Of a stretch of DNA of 64,000 nucleotides, positions 34,286 through 42,523 are shown piece after piece (positions within the stretch are counted from its first letter, which is position 1; every line of letters begins with the position of its first letter). The translations under genes were made by a program, and so were the position numbers. Under the pieces are notes generated by a model. That model saw only the letters and a program-made list of their open reading frames with translations. It had not been told where the DNA came from and searched no databases. The stretch is from Desulfosudis sp034189195 (GTDB taxonomy: Bacteria > Desulfobacterota > Desulfobacteria > Desulfobacterales > Desulfosudaceae): positions 1 to 64,000 of the forward strand of contig JAXHVI010000110.1 of assembly GCA_034189195.1 (NCBI GenBank), written 5' to 3'.

Positions 34286-34771
34286 TCAGAACATCTCTTT
34301 AAGATAGAAAAACAGCACCGTGATGCAATAGGCCAGCTTGAGGGCCATGCCCACGATGTTGCCCACCACCACGCCCCACCCGGCCCTCAGGGCAGGGCCG
34401 GTCGTTTTACCGGCCACCATCTCGCCGATCACCGCGCCTGCCACGGCCCCCGGAAAAACGCCAAAGGGCGGAAAAATAAAAAGGCCGATCAGCATGCCGC
34501 CGGCCGATCCCCAGATCCCGGCCTTTGTGGCCCCGTACCGCCGGGCCCCGGCAATGGATGCCACGTAATCCAGCACCACGGAGAGCAGGACCGCCAGCAC
34601 CCCCATGACCACCAGAAAGGTAAGGCCAAAGGGCTGCCACGCTTTTGCCAGACTGAGCAGGATCAGGGCCAGATAGCTTAGCACCGGGCCGGGCACCACC
34701 GGCAGCAGGCAGCCCGCAATACCGGCCAGTGCCAGCAGAATACCGAGAATGATCAAAGTAACGGATGCCAT
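34286..34771 (-). CDS. DUF456 membrane protein
   Basis: A 161-residue, very hydrophobic protein with about four to five membrane helices and glycine-rich helix interfaces (AGCLLPVVPGPVLSY, GLFIFPPFGVFPGAVAGAVIGE), the DUF456 signature. No function is established for the family. ATG 34771 is chosen over GTG 34777 because an AAGGTG site lies at suitable distance. It starts 9 bases after the nitronate monooxygenase-like gene and is probably in one unit with it. Confidence 0.85.
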   Translation of the reverse strand: MASVTLIILGILLALAGIAGCLLPVVPGPVLSYLALILLSLAKAWQPFGLTFLVVMGVLAVLLSVVLDYVASIAGARRYGATKAGIWGSAGGMLIGLFIFPPFGVFPGAVAGAVIGEMVAGKTTGPALRAGWGVVVGNIVGMALKLAYCITVLFFYLKEMF

Positions 34772-34780
34772 TGGCACACC

Positions 34781-35749
34781 TTATCCCGTAAGTCCGATGC
34801 GTTTTCCGACCGCCTCTGCCTGGGCCACGATCCGGTCAAAAAGTTCTGCCACCGTGGGAATATCATGCACCAGGCCGATGCCCTGGCCGCAGGAGATCAC
34901 CCCGGCATCCAGGTCCCCGGTGGCATACATGTGCCGGGCCTTGTCGCCGGCCACCACGCTGATCACCTCGTTGAAATCGCCGCCTTCGGCCTCTATTTTG
35001 GCGCATTTTTGGGCCGCGGCATTGTCCCACACCCGGTGGGTGGCGCCGATGGAGCGCATGATCAGCCGGGTCTCCAGCTCGGTGGCGTTCATTAACGCCT
35101 TTTTCAGGTTTTCGTGAATGGGGCACTCCCGGGTCACCAGCAGGCGGCTGCCCATGATCACGGCCCCGGCCCCCAGGGCCAGGACGGCCAGCAGGCCCCG
35201 GCCGTCGGACACGCCGCCCCCGCCGATCACCGGCACCTTGACCGCGTCCACCACCGACGGCACCAGCACCAGGGTGCCGATGTCCAGCTTGCCCGTGGCG
35301 CCGCCGTTTTCATACCCCACCACGGTGATCATGTCGGCCCCCAGGGTTTCCGCCTTCTGCGCGTACCGGATGCCCACGCACTTGTGTATCCAGGTCATGC
35401 CCGCGCTCTTGAACCGGCCGCACAGATCCTCGGGGGCCGAGTGGCCCGAGGTCTCCACGACCCTGACGCCCTTTTCCACCATCACGTCGAGGTAGATGTT
35501 GTTGTCAATGGCGGTCATGGCCGGAAACAGGTTGATGTTCACGGCAAAGGGTTTGTCCGTGAGCTGCTGCACCTCGTCCACGGCCGCGGCAAAATCTTCC
35601 CGCGTCTTGTAGATGGCCGAGGCCAGAATGCCCAGTCCCCCGGCATTGGAAATGGCGGCGGTAAACCGGGCGTCGGTGATCGACATCATGGTGCCCCCGA
35701 GAATCGGGTGGGCAATGCCCAGCTTCTGAGTGACGACCGTTGTGATCAT
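34781..35749 (-). CDS. Nitronate monooxygenase/FabK-like flavoprotein
   Basis: A 322-residue FMN TIM-barrel protein of the 2-nitropropane dioxygenase family. Recognisable blocks are AHPILGGTMMSITD at the N-terminus, GYENGGATG, IGGGGVSDGRGL and GAGAVIMGSRLLVTRE. Family members oxidise nitronates or, as FabK, reduce enoyl-ACP. These cannot be told apart reliably here, and the lack of neighbouring fab genes slightly favours the former. AAGGAG precedes the ATG. DUF456 follows. Confidence 0.88.
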   Translation of the reverse strand: MITTVVTQKLGIAHPILGGTMMSITDARFTAAISNAGGLGILASAIYKTREDFAAAVDEVQQLTDKPFAVNINLFPAMTAIDNNIYLDVMVEKGVRVVETSGHSAPEDLCGRFKSAGMTWIHKCVGIRYAQKAETLGADMITVVGYENGGATGKLDIGTLVLVPSVVDAVKVPVIGGGGVSDGRGLLAVLALGAGAVIMGSRLLVTRECPIHENLKKALMNATELETRLIMRSIGATHRVWDNAAAQKCAKIEAEGGDFNEVISVVAGDKARHMYATGDLDAGVISCGQGIGLVHDIPTVAELFDRIVAQAEAVGKRIGLTG

Positions 35750-35800
35750 AGAATCTCCTTAGCGGTTTTGTTTACGGTTTGAAATCTTTCTTATGCTCCG

Positions 35801-35868
35801 TGTCGTTTCCCCTTGAACCCTTGAATCCTTGACCCCTCAAACCTGTTTACGTGTTCGAGGAAACGACA
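35801..35868. repeat. CCCTTGAA repeats enclosed by a 10-bp inverted repeat
   Basis: TGTCGTTTCC at 35801-35810 and GGAAACGACA at 35859-35868 form a perfect inverted repeat. Between them, 35809-35841 holds degenerate octamers (CCCTTGAA-CCCTTGAA-TCCTTGAC-CCCTCAAA). The structure lies between two minus-strand genes and could fold as a large stem-loop. Confidence 0.6.
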
Positions 35869-35874
35869 TGTTTG

Positions 35875-36411
35875 TCATACCGGGGACCCATTTATTTCCA
35901 CGGTATCCAGGTAGATTTTCACCGTGGTCAGGGTGTTGACAAACATATGTTTTCCCGCCTGCGCCAGGGTCTGCGGGTCGGTATCGCCGCACAACTGCGA
36001 AAAGGTGGCGCCCACCACGTCGGTGGGGTCGGCCTCGGTCATGTTGGCGTTCATGGCGTCAATATAACACCGGGTCCGTTCCCGGATGGCCTCAAAATAG
36101 TCAATGGCCGTACCGGCGGCGCCGGCCGAGGCCAGGGCCGATATTTTTCCGGAAAATTCGTGCATGGAAAACCAGAAGGCCTGGGCCAGTTCGTTTTTCG
36201 CGGGATGGTCGGCCATGAAATAAGAGACGGCCCACCCGGTAAAAACGATCCGCAGGATCTGAATCTCGTACTCCACGGCGGTCTTGTTGATGCGCGGGTC
36301 GCCATCGGGCAGTTTTGCCAGTTCACGCTTGATCTCCTCCCGGTTCATGGCCACCCCGGTCAGCACCTCAACGGCCTGATCTATGGCGGCGGCTGCTTTT
36401 TCGTCGGTCAT
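35875..36411 (-). CDS. Hypothetical all-helical protein
   Basis: A 178-residue soluble protein, mostly helical by residue pattern. It begins MTDEKAAAAIDQAVEV and contains MADHPAKNELAQAFWFSMHEFSGK. The single conserved-looking cysteine positions (RTRCYIDAM, QLCGD) do not form a metal motif. I do not recognise the family. AAGGAG lies upstream of the ATG. It is flanked downstream by the CCCTTGAA stem-loop and upstream by the CTTACT inverted element, so it appears to be its own transcription unit. Confidence 0.75.
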   Translation of the reverse strand: MTDEKAAAAIDQAVEVLTGVAMNREEIKRELAKLPDGDPRINKTAVEYEIQILRIVFTGWAVSYFMADHPAKNELAQAFWFSMHEFSGKISALASAGAAGTAIDYFEAIRERTRCYIDAMNANMTEADPTDVVGATFSQLCGDTDPQTLAQAGKHMFVNTLTTVKIYLDTVEINGSPV

Positions 36412-36518
36412 TCCAAACTCCTTATCCGGTATTTTCTTGACACTTCCTGTCAGTCTATTTCATACTGATCCATATTTGTAAATACCATTGTGGAGAGGCT
36501 TTCGTTACCCTGTTGTGC

Positions 36519-36614
36519 CTTACTCTTAATCTTACTCTTACTCTGATGCGTTTAATTCCAAGCGTAAAGTTTGGTTGAGATTGGGTGGCCGATTAAGAGT
36601 AAGAGTAAGAGTAT
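36519..36614. repeat. CTTACT-type inverted repeat element, copy 2
   Basis: Left arm 36519-36544 (CTTACT-CTTAAT-CTTACT-CTTACT-CT) and right arm 36591-36614 (GATTAAGAGTAAGAGTAAG...). The central 46 bases include AAGCGTAAAG, echoing CAAGCGTAAG next to the right arm of copy 1. It lies in the divergent gap between the helical hypothetical protein and the HAD gene. Confidence 0.7.
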
Positions 36615-36680
36615 AAAAATACAAGAGCGGGGTATTTTTCAAACATTCGGCCTGCCCCGATAAATAAGGGAGACATACCA

Positions 36681-37151
36681 ATGATCCAGATCACCATTCC
36701 CGGATACAAAACCCTTCATCTGTCTCACCTGGTGATGGACTACAACGGCACTCTGGCCCGCGACGGAAAGCTGATTGACGGTGTTGCCGACCTCTTGCAT
36801 CGGCTTTCAAAGGAGTTGTCGATTCATGTGATCACCGCCGACACCTTTGGCCGGGCCAAAGCCGAGTTGGAAGGCCTGCCGGTGTCGCTCTGCATCCTGC
36901 CAGAGGAAAAGCAGGACAAGGGCAAGCTGAACCACATCCAGCAGCTCGGGGCCGACACCGTGGTGGCCATTGGCAACGGCCGCAACGACAAGCTCATGCT
37001 GGAGCATGCGGCCCTGGGCATTGCCCTGCTTCAGGAAGAAGGCGCCTGCGCCGAAACCCTGACCGCCGCCCATATGGTGTGTCGCACCATCATTGATGCC
37101 TTGAACCTGCTCACCAACCCCAAGCGGTTGATTGCCGGGTTGAGAAGGTGA
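36681..37151 (+). CDS. HAD-family soluble P-type-ATPase-like phosphatase
   Basis: A 156-residue protein like the COG4087 'soluble P-type ATPase' group. The HAD motif I is present as VMDYNGTLARDG (the nucleophile Asp is in DYNGT). Motif II is near VITADTFGRA, the Lys in KGKLNHI, and the motif III acidic pair region is VVAIGNGRNDKLML. It lacks membrane helices and a cap domain. It is a probable small-molecule phosphatase of unknown substrate. AAGGGAG precedes the ATG at a usable distance. Confidence 0.82.
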   Translation: MIQITIPGYKTLHLSHLVMDYNGTLARDGKLIDGVADLLHRLSKELSIHVITADTFGRAKAELEGLPVSLCILPEEKQDKGKLNHIQQLGADTVVAIGNGRNDKLMLEHAALGIALLQEEGACAETLTAAHMVCRTIIDALNLLTNPKRLIAGLRR

Positions 37152-37487
37152 GGGGGGGCTGACCGATTTACACCTCCTTTTGCCTACCGCCTATTATGTT
37201 CTTAAGAATGCGTGGGGAGTGAATAAGCAGATAACAAAATCAAAGAGAGCCGATAGATTCGCTTCGATCGATTTCTCGTAACGCAGACGCCCGTTGGGCA
37301 TTGAAAAGGGGGTAAAGGGTTCAAGTCTGCTCTTGACTCTTTTGGCCTTAAAAAAATGCCATAAACAGATTGGAGCTTCATTGGCTTCAGCCGCACTGGG
37401 GTGCGGCGCTCCCGCTCTTTGCCACGGCCGGGTTTCGATCCCGATCCCGAGTCCGATAACGATTTCGAATAAAAGAAGGAGACAGTA
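37152..37487. other. 336-bp gap upstream of the gamma-carbonic anhydrase gene
   Basis: No protein-like frame was seen. The region contains a hairpin at 37390-37407 (GCCGCAC / GTGCGGC, TGGG loop) and a hexamer array at 37433-37470. An AGAAGGAG ribosome binding site lies at the end for the next gene. No promoter could be assigned with confidence. Confidence 0.5.
37433..37470. repeat. Hexamer-period intergenic repeat, copy 7
   Basis: TTTCGA-TCCCGA-TCCCGA-GTCCGA-TAACGA-TTTCGA. It ends 18 bases before the carbonic-anhydrase ATG, immediately in front of its ribosome binding site. Confidence 0.8.
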
Positions 37488-38015
37488 ATGTTATTTGCCT
37501 TTGAAGGAAAGCGGCCACGGGTTGGAAAGAACAGTTACGTGAGTGCGACCGCCCAGGTCATCGGGGATGTGGTGATCGGGGACCAGTGTTATGTGGGCCA
37601 CGGGGCCATTATCCGGGGAGATTACGGCCGGGTGGAGATCGGTGACGGCACGGCCGTTGAAGAGGGGGTAATCATTCATTCTCCGCCGGATATCACCCAG
37701 TTCATCGGGAAACATGTGACCCTGGGCCATGGCGCTGTGCTTCACGGCATCATGGTCGGTGATTTTGCGGTGATCGGTATGGGGGCCATTCTCAGTGTGC
37801 TTTCCAAAGTGGGGGAGTGGGCCATTGTGGCCGAAGGCGGTGTGGTCAAGGCCAACCAGGAGGTGCCCGCCGGCAAGGTGGCGGCCGGGAACCCGGCGGC
37901 AGTGGTCCGGGATGTTCAGGAAAGAGACAGGCAACTGTGGACCATGGGAAAGCAGGTGTATGTGGATTTGGCCGCGCGGTACCTGAAATCCGGCATGATC
38001 CCGATTGATGAATGA
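37488..38015 (+). CDS. Gamma-carbonic-anhydrase-family protein
   Basis: A 175-residue left-handed beta-helix protein of hexapeptide repeats (VIGDVVIGDQCYVGHGAIIRGD...). The zinc histidine positions of the family are represented by the His in IIHSPPD and by GHGAVLHG. It may be a zinc-dependent CO2 hydratase or a related CaiE/YrdA-type protein. Activity cannot be decided by eye. AAGAAGGAG precedes the ATG by about 7 bases. It converges with the DUF401 permease gene. Confidence 0.88.
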   Translation: MLFAFEGKRPRVGKNSYVSATAQVIGDVVIGDQCYVGHGAIIRGDYGRVEIGDGTAVEEGVIIHSPPDITQFIGKHVTLGHGAVLHGIMVGDFAVIGMGAILSVLSKVGEWAIVAEGGVVKANQEVPAGKVAAGNPAAVVRDVQERDRQLWTMGKQVYVDLAARYLKSGMIPIDE

Positions 38016-38040
38016 CAAAATGCGAGCCCCTGACAATTAA

Positions 38041-38074
38041 AACGCACCGCAGAGACGCAAAGGACGCAAAGAAA
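38041..38074. repeat. CGCAGAGACGCAAAG-type short repeat
   Basis: Units GCAGAG-ACGCAAAG-GACGCAAAG in the convergent gap after the carbonic anhydrase. A CTCTGCG copy in inverse orientation is near 38131. Similar arrays are widespread between genes in environmental bacteria. A related AAGCACGCAAAGCACGG array is at 44670-44687. Confidence 0.55.
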
Positions 38075-38138
38075 AAATAGCGCCCGTGTGCAAAAAATGG
38101 CTGTTTCCCCGCAGAGCGAAACATAATTCTCTGCGCCC

Positions 38139-39434
38139 TCAGCCCCAGGGCAGGGCCCACCGCACCAGCAGAAAATAGAGCACCGAGCAGATCACAAGAT
38201 AGATGCAGGGCCGCCACAGGAGCCGATAGACCGGTTGCAGCGAGGTCTCGAAGTAGGCGTTGGAGAGCAGCAGGCAGAGGTGCAGGGGCGACAGCAGCAC
38301 ACCGGCAAACCCGCAGGAGAGGGCCAGCATGAAGTAGGGAATCATGAGATGGGCCTGGTCCTGTGACGTGATCAGGGAGATCAGGATGGGAAAGGCGCTG
38401 CCCACGAACGCGATGGTGATGCCGGTGAGCACTCCCGCGATAAAGGGCAGCACAGCGCAAATGGCGGCCAGGGGAATGCCGAGGTGTACCAGCTCCGCTG
38501 AAACGGCGTCCACGGCGCCGCTGTCGTCCAGCACCTCCTTGAAAATCATGATGGCCACCACCATGTAAACGATTTTAAATACCTGGGGACCGACCATGAT
38601 GGCCCGACGGTCTTTCCATGGAATGCGGTTGGCCCGCCACACAAGAAAAATCCCCGCGCACAGGGACACCACCAGCCCGGTCTCCTTGGCCACGGAGAGT
38701 TCGGGAAACCCCAGGGAGACGAGCCAGCCGATCAGCAACCCGGCACCGATCACCACCAGGATGGGAGAAATTTCTTTTAGAAAGGGGACAGCCGACGGCC
38801 GGCCGCCAGGATGGGGTGGCGGGGCGGCCAGCTGAAATTTGCCCACCGGCAGCCACCCGATTCGCATGACCACCAGGGTCAGTGGAAACATCAGTCCCAT
38901 GAACAGGGGCAGGTTGATGTCGGCCAGCAGCGTGGCCAGCAGAATGCCGGGATACATGGGCCACCAGTATTCCCAGATGTGCCGGAACCAGTAGTTGATG
39001 TAGCTCAGGGTGGCGCCGGACAGGCCGGACCGGTTGCCGATCTCCTTGACCATGGGCGCGGAAAACACGGCGCCGCCCGGCATGGGCAGCAGACCGATTA
39101 AGGCGGGAAAGATCGACAGGTTGAGTTTTGGACTGCGCACCAGTCCCTGGAACGACGTAAGCAGGCGGCGCAACTGGCCGTACTGTTCCATACTGCTGCT
39201 GAACACGATGATCAGGGCCACGATGACGCAGAGACTGATGGTCTTGGGGTGGAACAGGCCGTTAAACACCGCCGTGGCTGAGGCTCTGACCGGCAGCATA
39301 AAAAACAGGGCCACCAGCAGGGCTCCGGCCAGAAAGGCGGATGCCAGGGATATCTCTTTTCTTATCAAAAGGACAATGGCCGCAAAAATCACGGCTATTT
39401 TTACCATCGCGGGAATCGTGAAAAAAAGGTTCAT
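38139..39434 (-). CDS. DUF401-family membrane permease
   Basis: A 431-residue polytopic protein with about ten to twelve hydrophobic helices. It resembles DUF401/GntP-Dcu-like permeases, with re-entrant motifs such as IGLLPMPGGAVFSAPMV and GVLTGITIAFVGSAFP, plus WEYWWPMYPGILL. The substrate is unknown and the neighbours give no clue. It reads toward the carbonic anhydrase and is separated by about 120 bases of repeat sequence. The ATG at 39434 is followed by a typical first helix. Confidence 0.8.
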   Translation of the reverse strand: MNLFFTIPAMVKIAVIFAAIVLLIRKEISLASAFLAGALLVALFFMLPVRASATAVFNGLFHPKTISLCVIVALIIVFSSSMEQYGQLRRLLTSFQGLVRSPKLNLSIFPALIGLLPMPGGAVFSAPMVKEIGNRSGLSGATLSYINYWFRHIWEYWWPMYPGILLATLLADINLPLFMGLMFPLTLVVMRIGWLPVGKFQLAAPPPHPGGRPSAVPFLKEISPILVVIGAGLLIGWLVSLGFPELSVAKETGLVVSLCAGIFLVWRANRIPWKDRRAIMVGPQVFKIVYMVVAIMIFKEVLDDSGAVDAVSAELVHLGIPLAAICAVLPFIAGVLTGITIAFVGSAFPILISLITSQDQAHLMIPYFMLALSCGFAGVLLSPLHLCLLLSNAYFETSLQPVYRLLWRPCIYLVICSVLYFLLVRWALPWG

Positions 39435-39470
39435 TGTGATAGCGTATGGCCCGTGTATGTAACGAGGGTG

Positions 39471-40955
39471 TCAGGCGGAGCCTTTGTTCTTTTCAAGAAA
39501 CGCCTGGTACGCCACGGAGGGGTTAAAGGGCGTACTGTTTTTCATGGTGGCAATTTCATTGAGGGCCTCCCGGATCTCTTTTGTCTCCGCCTCCTCAATC
39601 TTCCTGATGATACCGTGTTCATACCTTACGGTTCCCAGAGAAAACCGGCCCCCGGTTTTTTTCAGGTAGGCTGTTACCACCGCTTTTATCGCCTGCCAGG
39701 TCTCTTTGCGGTACTGGCTCTCCAGGGGGACCAGGCTGTCGGCCGCCACAGTCTGCCGGGTGTGGAAGCGGGCCATGAAATAGCGTCGCGCCAGGGTCGT
39801 CCAGAGGACAAAGACCAGGGCCGCGCAGGTGCCGCCAGCGGCGTACAGCAGGGGAGACAGGGGCAGAAGCCCGCCTTGCACCAGGCCCAGCCCGGCGCCG
39901 GCGCCGGCCACCAGCGAGACCAGCAGCCCGGCCAGGGAAAACCGGGCCAGGGCCCCTCTGCGTTTTTTTCCGTAGGCCAGTAATGTCTCAAGGATCAGGG
40001 AGAGCCGCTCGCTGTGGGTTTCTAAAAACGTGGCCAGGTGATCCAGATGGTAGCGCGGGGCCTGCATCAGGGCCGCCTTCAGCTCGTCCCGCTGGTTTTC
40101 CAGCAATGAGAGATAGGCCGCTGTCTCGGGCCGCCGGCCGTTGGCGCCGGCCTGGGCCGCGGCCCTCTGGGAGTAGGTGAGCCGAATGGGCGGAATGTCC
40201 TTGCGCCCGGTGATCTGGGAGAGGTTCCAGCAGAGCGTGCCGTAAACCCGCAGCAGGTCGGTGAGGGACGCGCACTCGTCAATTCGGTTTAAAACAAACA
40301 GCACCCGGTCTTCAAAGGTGTGGGCCGGCAGGGTGTCCCGCAGGCTGATGTGGGCCTCCCGCACGGTGCCGGCCTTGTGCGGGTCAAACATCACCAGCAC
40401 CAGGTCGGCGATATGGGCCAGGTCCCCCACCACCTCCTGGTAGTTGTAGCCCCGGTCCCGCTCGGTGATGCTGTCCAGCATTCCCGGCGTATCGATGATG
40501 GCAAAATTTTTCAGAAACGGGGAGTTGACCTTTTTCAGGCAGAAGTGAGAGGCAAACTGCTGGCCGTGCCGCTTCATGCCTTCAAAGGGAAACTCCTGGT
40601 TGGCCAGCAGGTACTTGCCGTCCCGGTGTTCGGTGACCCGGATGTCGCCTTCGTCCAGCGCGGTTTCATCGCAGGTCAGCACGGTAAAGGAGTCGTCGGT
40701 GGGGGCCTGGCCCGTGGCCTGAATGTCGGCGCCCAGAAAATCGTTGATCAGGGTGGATTTGCCCGATGAGTAGTTGCCGATGATCAGCACCAGGGGACGC
40801 CACTTGATTTTGGACTCCAGGGGCGAGTCGCTGTACCCGTAGCGCAGGGCAATGGGCGTCATTCGGTTTTCCACCAGATCCAGCAGTTCGGCCTGAAGCG
40901 AGTGAATGTAGTTCTCCGTGTACATGGATGCCTCGCTTTTTCCATCTTTGTTCAT
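39471..40955 (-). CDS. Dynamin-like GTPase with C-terminal membrane segment
   Basis: A 494-residue bacterial dynamin/EHD-type GTPase. The G1 loop GNYSSGKSTLIN (about 61-72) is followed by the switch region TGQAPTDDSFTVLT, G3 DTPGML and G4 LNRIDEC. A hydrophobic pair of helices near 345-385 (SLAGLLVSLVAGAGAG, GTCAALVFVLW) probably anchors it to the membrane. Eukaryotic EHD-like order without a paddle suggests membrane remodelling or lipid binding. It lies 36 bases upstream of the DUF401 gene on the same strand. Confidence 0.82.
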   Translation of the reverse strand: MNKDGKSEASMYTENYIHSLQAELLDLVENRMTPIALRYGYSDSPLESKIKWRPLVLIIGNYSSGKSTLINDFLGADIQATGQAPTDDSFTVLTCDETALDEGDIRVTEHRDGKYLLANQEFPFEGMKRHGQQFASHFCLKKVNSPFLKNFAIIDTPGMLDSITERDRGYNYQEVVGDLAHIADLVLVMFDPHKAGTVREAHISLRDTLPAHTFEDRVLFVLNRIDECASLTDLLRVYGTLCWNLSQITGRKDIPPIRLTYSQRAAAQAGANGRRPETAAYLSLLENQRDELKAALMQAPRYHLDHLATFLETHSERLSLILETLLAYGKKRRGALARFSLAGLLVSLVAGAGAGLGLVQGGLLPLSPLLYAAGGTCAALVFVLWTTLARRYFMARFHTRQTVAADSLVPLESQYRKETWQAIKAVVTAYLKKTGGRFSLGTVRYEHGIIRKIEEAETKEIREALNEIATMKNSTPFNPSVAYQAFLEKNKGSA

Positions 40956-41064
40956 ATAGTGCTCTGATAAATGGGTGGTTGGGCGGCGCCGCCGTTTTTA
41001 TTCATGCTATCAGCTATCAGAAGGCCGCCGAAGAGTCAAGAAGCATATTGGCCGGTCTTTTTTG

Positions 41065-41094
41065 TTGACGCGTGCCCGTTGGCACGGTTACACT
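41065..41094 (+). promoter_or_regulatory. Candidate panB promoter with a palindromic spacer
   Basis: TTGACG (41065-41070) and TACACT (41089-41094) are separated by 18 bases. The spacer contains a perfect palindrome, CGTGCC-CGTT-GGCACG (41071-41086). This geometry could be an operator or an overlong-spacer promoter. The panB ATG is 73 bases downstream of the -10. Confidence 0.5.
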
Positions 41095-41166
41095 CTGAAA
41101 AATCGGCCGGTTACAACGCCGGTAAATCTCATTTTCAACCACGTCACGCCGTTGAGGGAGGCTGCC

Positions 41167-42000
41167 ATGAAAGCACTTTCCGTGTTTCGCGATTACAAAC
41201 AACAGAACAGAAAGATCACCATGCTCACTGCCTATGACTATCCCACTGCGGTGCTGGAAGACCGGGCCGGCATCGATATTCTGCTGGTCGGCGACAGCGT
41301 GGGCAGAAACATTCTGGGCTATGCCAGCGAACTGGAGGTGACCATGGAGGACATGCTTCATCATGTCCGGGCCGTGGCCAGGGGCGCAAAACAGGCCCAT
41401 GTGATGGGCGACATGCCGTATCGTTCCTGCGATACACCGGCCCTGGCCCTGGAAAACGCCCGGCGGATGATGGATGCCGGTGCCCACAGTGTCAAGATCG
41501 AGGGCGAGCAGGACATGGTGGACCGGATCAAGTACGTGGTGGATGCCGGTGTCCCGGTGTGCGCTCATATCGGATATACGCCCCAGACCTCGGGCAAGGC
41601 AGCGGTCCAGGGCAAGGATATTGACCGGGCCAAGGCCCTGATCGACGCGGGCCTTCAGCTTGAGAAAGCCGGCGCGGACATGGTGGTATTTGAGCTGATT
41701 CCCGAACTGCTGGCAAAAGAGATCACAAATCTGCTTTCCATGCCCACCATCGGCATCGGCGCGGGCCGGTTCTGCGACGGCCAGGTCCAGGTCTACTGCG
41801 ACATTGTCGGCCTTTCCGAGCGGGTTTTTCGCCATGCCAAAGCCTACGACACCCTGGGCCAGCGTTACCAAGACGCCTTTGCCGCCTATGCCCGGGAAGT
41901 GACCGCCGGCGCCTTTCCCACCAGCGAAAACGCCGCGGCCCTGCCCGATGACGTGGCCGGCCAGGTCAGGGAGTGGGTCCGGGAGAAATACGGCAGATAA
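41167..42000 (+). CDS. panB: 3-methyl-2-oxobutanoate hydroxymethyltransferase
   Basis: First committed enzyme of pantothenate synthesis, transferring a hydroxymethyl group from methylene-H4F to ketoisovalerate. The 277-residue barrel has TAYDYPTA, LVGDSVGRNILG, the VKIEGEQDM strand, AHIGYTPQ and the metal-binding IGIGAGRFCDGQ. ATG 41167 is chosen because GAGGGAGG lies upstream and the conserved N-terminus follows. The upstream frame overlaps the candidate promoter. panC and panD are not nearby. The stop overlaps the start of a broken methyltransferase gene. Confidence 0.95.
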   Translation: MKALSVFRDYKQQNRKITMLTAYDYPTAVLEDRAGIDILLVGDSVGRNILGYASELEVTMEDMLHHVRAVARGAKQAHVMGDMPYRSCDTPALALENARRMMDAGAHSVKIEGEQDMVDRIKYVVDAGVPVCAHIGYTPQTSGKAAVQGKDIDRAKALIDAGLQLEKAGADMVVFELIPELLAKEITNLLSMPTIGIGAGRFCDGQVQVYCDIVGLSERVFRHAKAYDTLGQRYQDAFAAYAREVTAGAFPTSENAAALPDDVAGQVREWVREKYGR

Positions 42001-42170
42001 TGGAGATCCGCGACCTGTTTGATCAGTGCGCCACGGCCTATGACCGGGACCGGCCCGTGCTGGTGCCCTGCTTTGACGATTTTTACGGCGCGGCCCTTTC
42101 CGCTGTATCCTTTGACCGGAATGCTCCGATAAAGGTTCTGAACCTGGGGGCCGGCACCGCCGGTGTCCAC
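42000..42170 (+). pseudogene. 5' remnant of a SAM-dependent methyltransferase gene
   Basis: The frame starts with ATG at 42000-42002, overlapping the panB stop by one base. It reads like a class I methyltransferase N-terminus: MEIRDLFDQCATAYDRDRP, then VLNLGAGTAG, the SAM-binding motif I. Similarity breaks off just after motif I near 42165, and the frame closes at 42215 in unrelated sequence. The normal gene would need about 200 more residues, so it is a truncated remnant, formerly the second gene of a panB operon. Confidence 0.7.
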
Positions 42171-42455
42171 ACCCAGGTAAGGACGGTCGGGTTGTTTTCC
42201 AGGTATGAAGCGTAGCTGCGGAAGTCCGCTTCGGTATATGACCGGGCAGCAGGATGGCCGCCGGTGCCAGCGTCAGCAGGGCAGGCGAAAGGCCGGCCCG
42301 GATCAGCATCATTTTCCAGTCGTTGGCGTCCACGTCCATGTCGAGGACCGCCACAACGCTTCCGGTTCCCGTATAGGCGCCGGCGCAGAGGATGAGATCG
42401 TCCAGCCGCTGAACAAAGGTGGTTTTCGGCTCGATCTGTCGATTGACGGGGTTTT
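42165..42455 (-). pseudogene. Internal fragment of a sensor histidine kinase gene, frameshifted
   Basis: On the minus strand, 42455 downward reads RQIEPKTTFVQRLDDL, AGAYTGTGSVVAVLDMDVD, NDWKMMLIRAGLSP and a hydrophobic helix. After a one-base frame change near 42255 it reads SYTEADFRSYASYLENNP and TVLTWVWTPA, like the beginning of a CHASE-type sensor domain. No start codon region, kinase core or stop remains. The fragment abuts the truncated methyltransferase at about 42165, so the junction marks a rearrangement. Confidence 0.6.
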
Positions 42456-42486
42456 CATATCAGGAATTTGGATAAATAGGTTTCTG

Positions 42487-42516
42487 CTCGATCCCGATCC
42501 CGATTTCGATTCGGAT
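42487..42516. repeat. Hexamer-period intergenic repeat, copy 8
   Basis: CTCGAT-CCCGAT-CCCGAT-TTCGAT-TCGGAT next to the terminator of the beta-helix gene and the gene debris. The core is nearly identical to copy 4 in ogt. Confidence 0.8.
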
Positions 42517-42523
42517 AATGAAA

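Noticed and set aside
37152..37487. A small gene in the gap before the carbonic anhydrase
   Set aside because: The longest frame (about 64 codons) has no ribosome binding site and runs into the hexamer repeat.
13377..42516. Hexamer arrays as CRISPR repeats
   Set aside because: The units are 6 bases and contiguous without unique spacers, and no cas genes are in the window.
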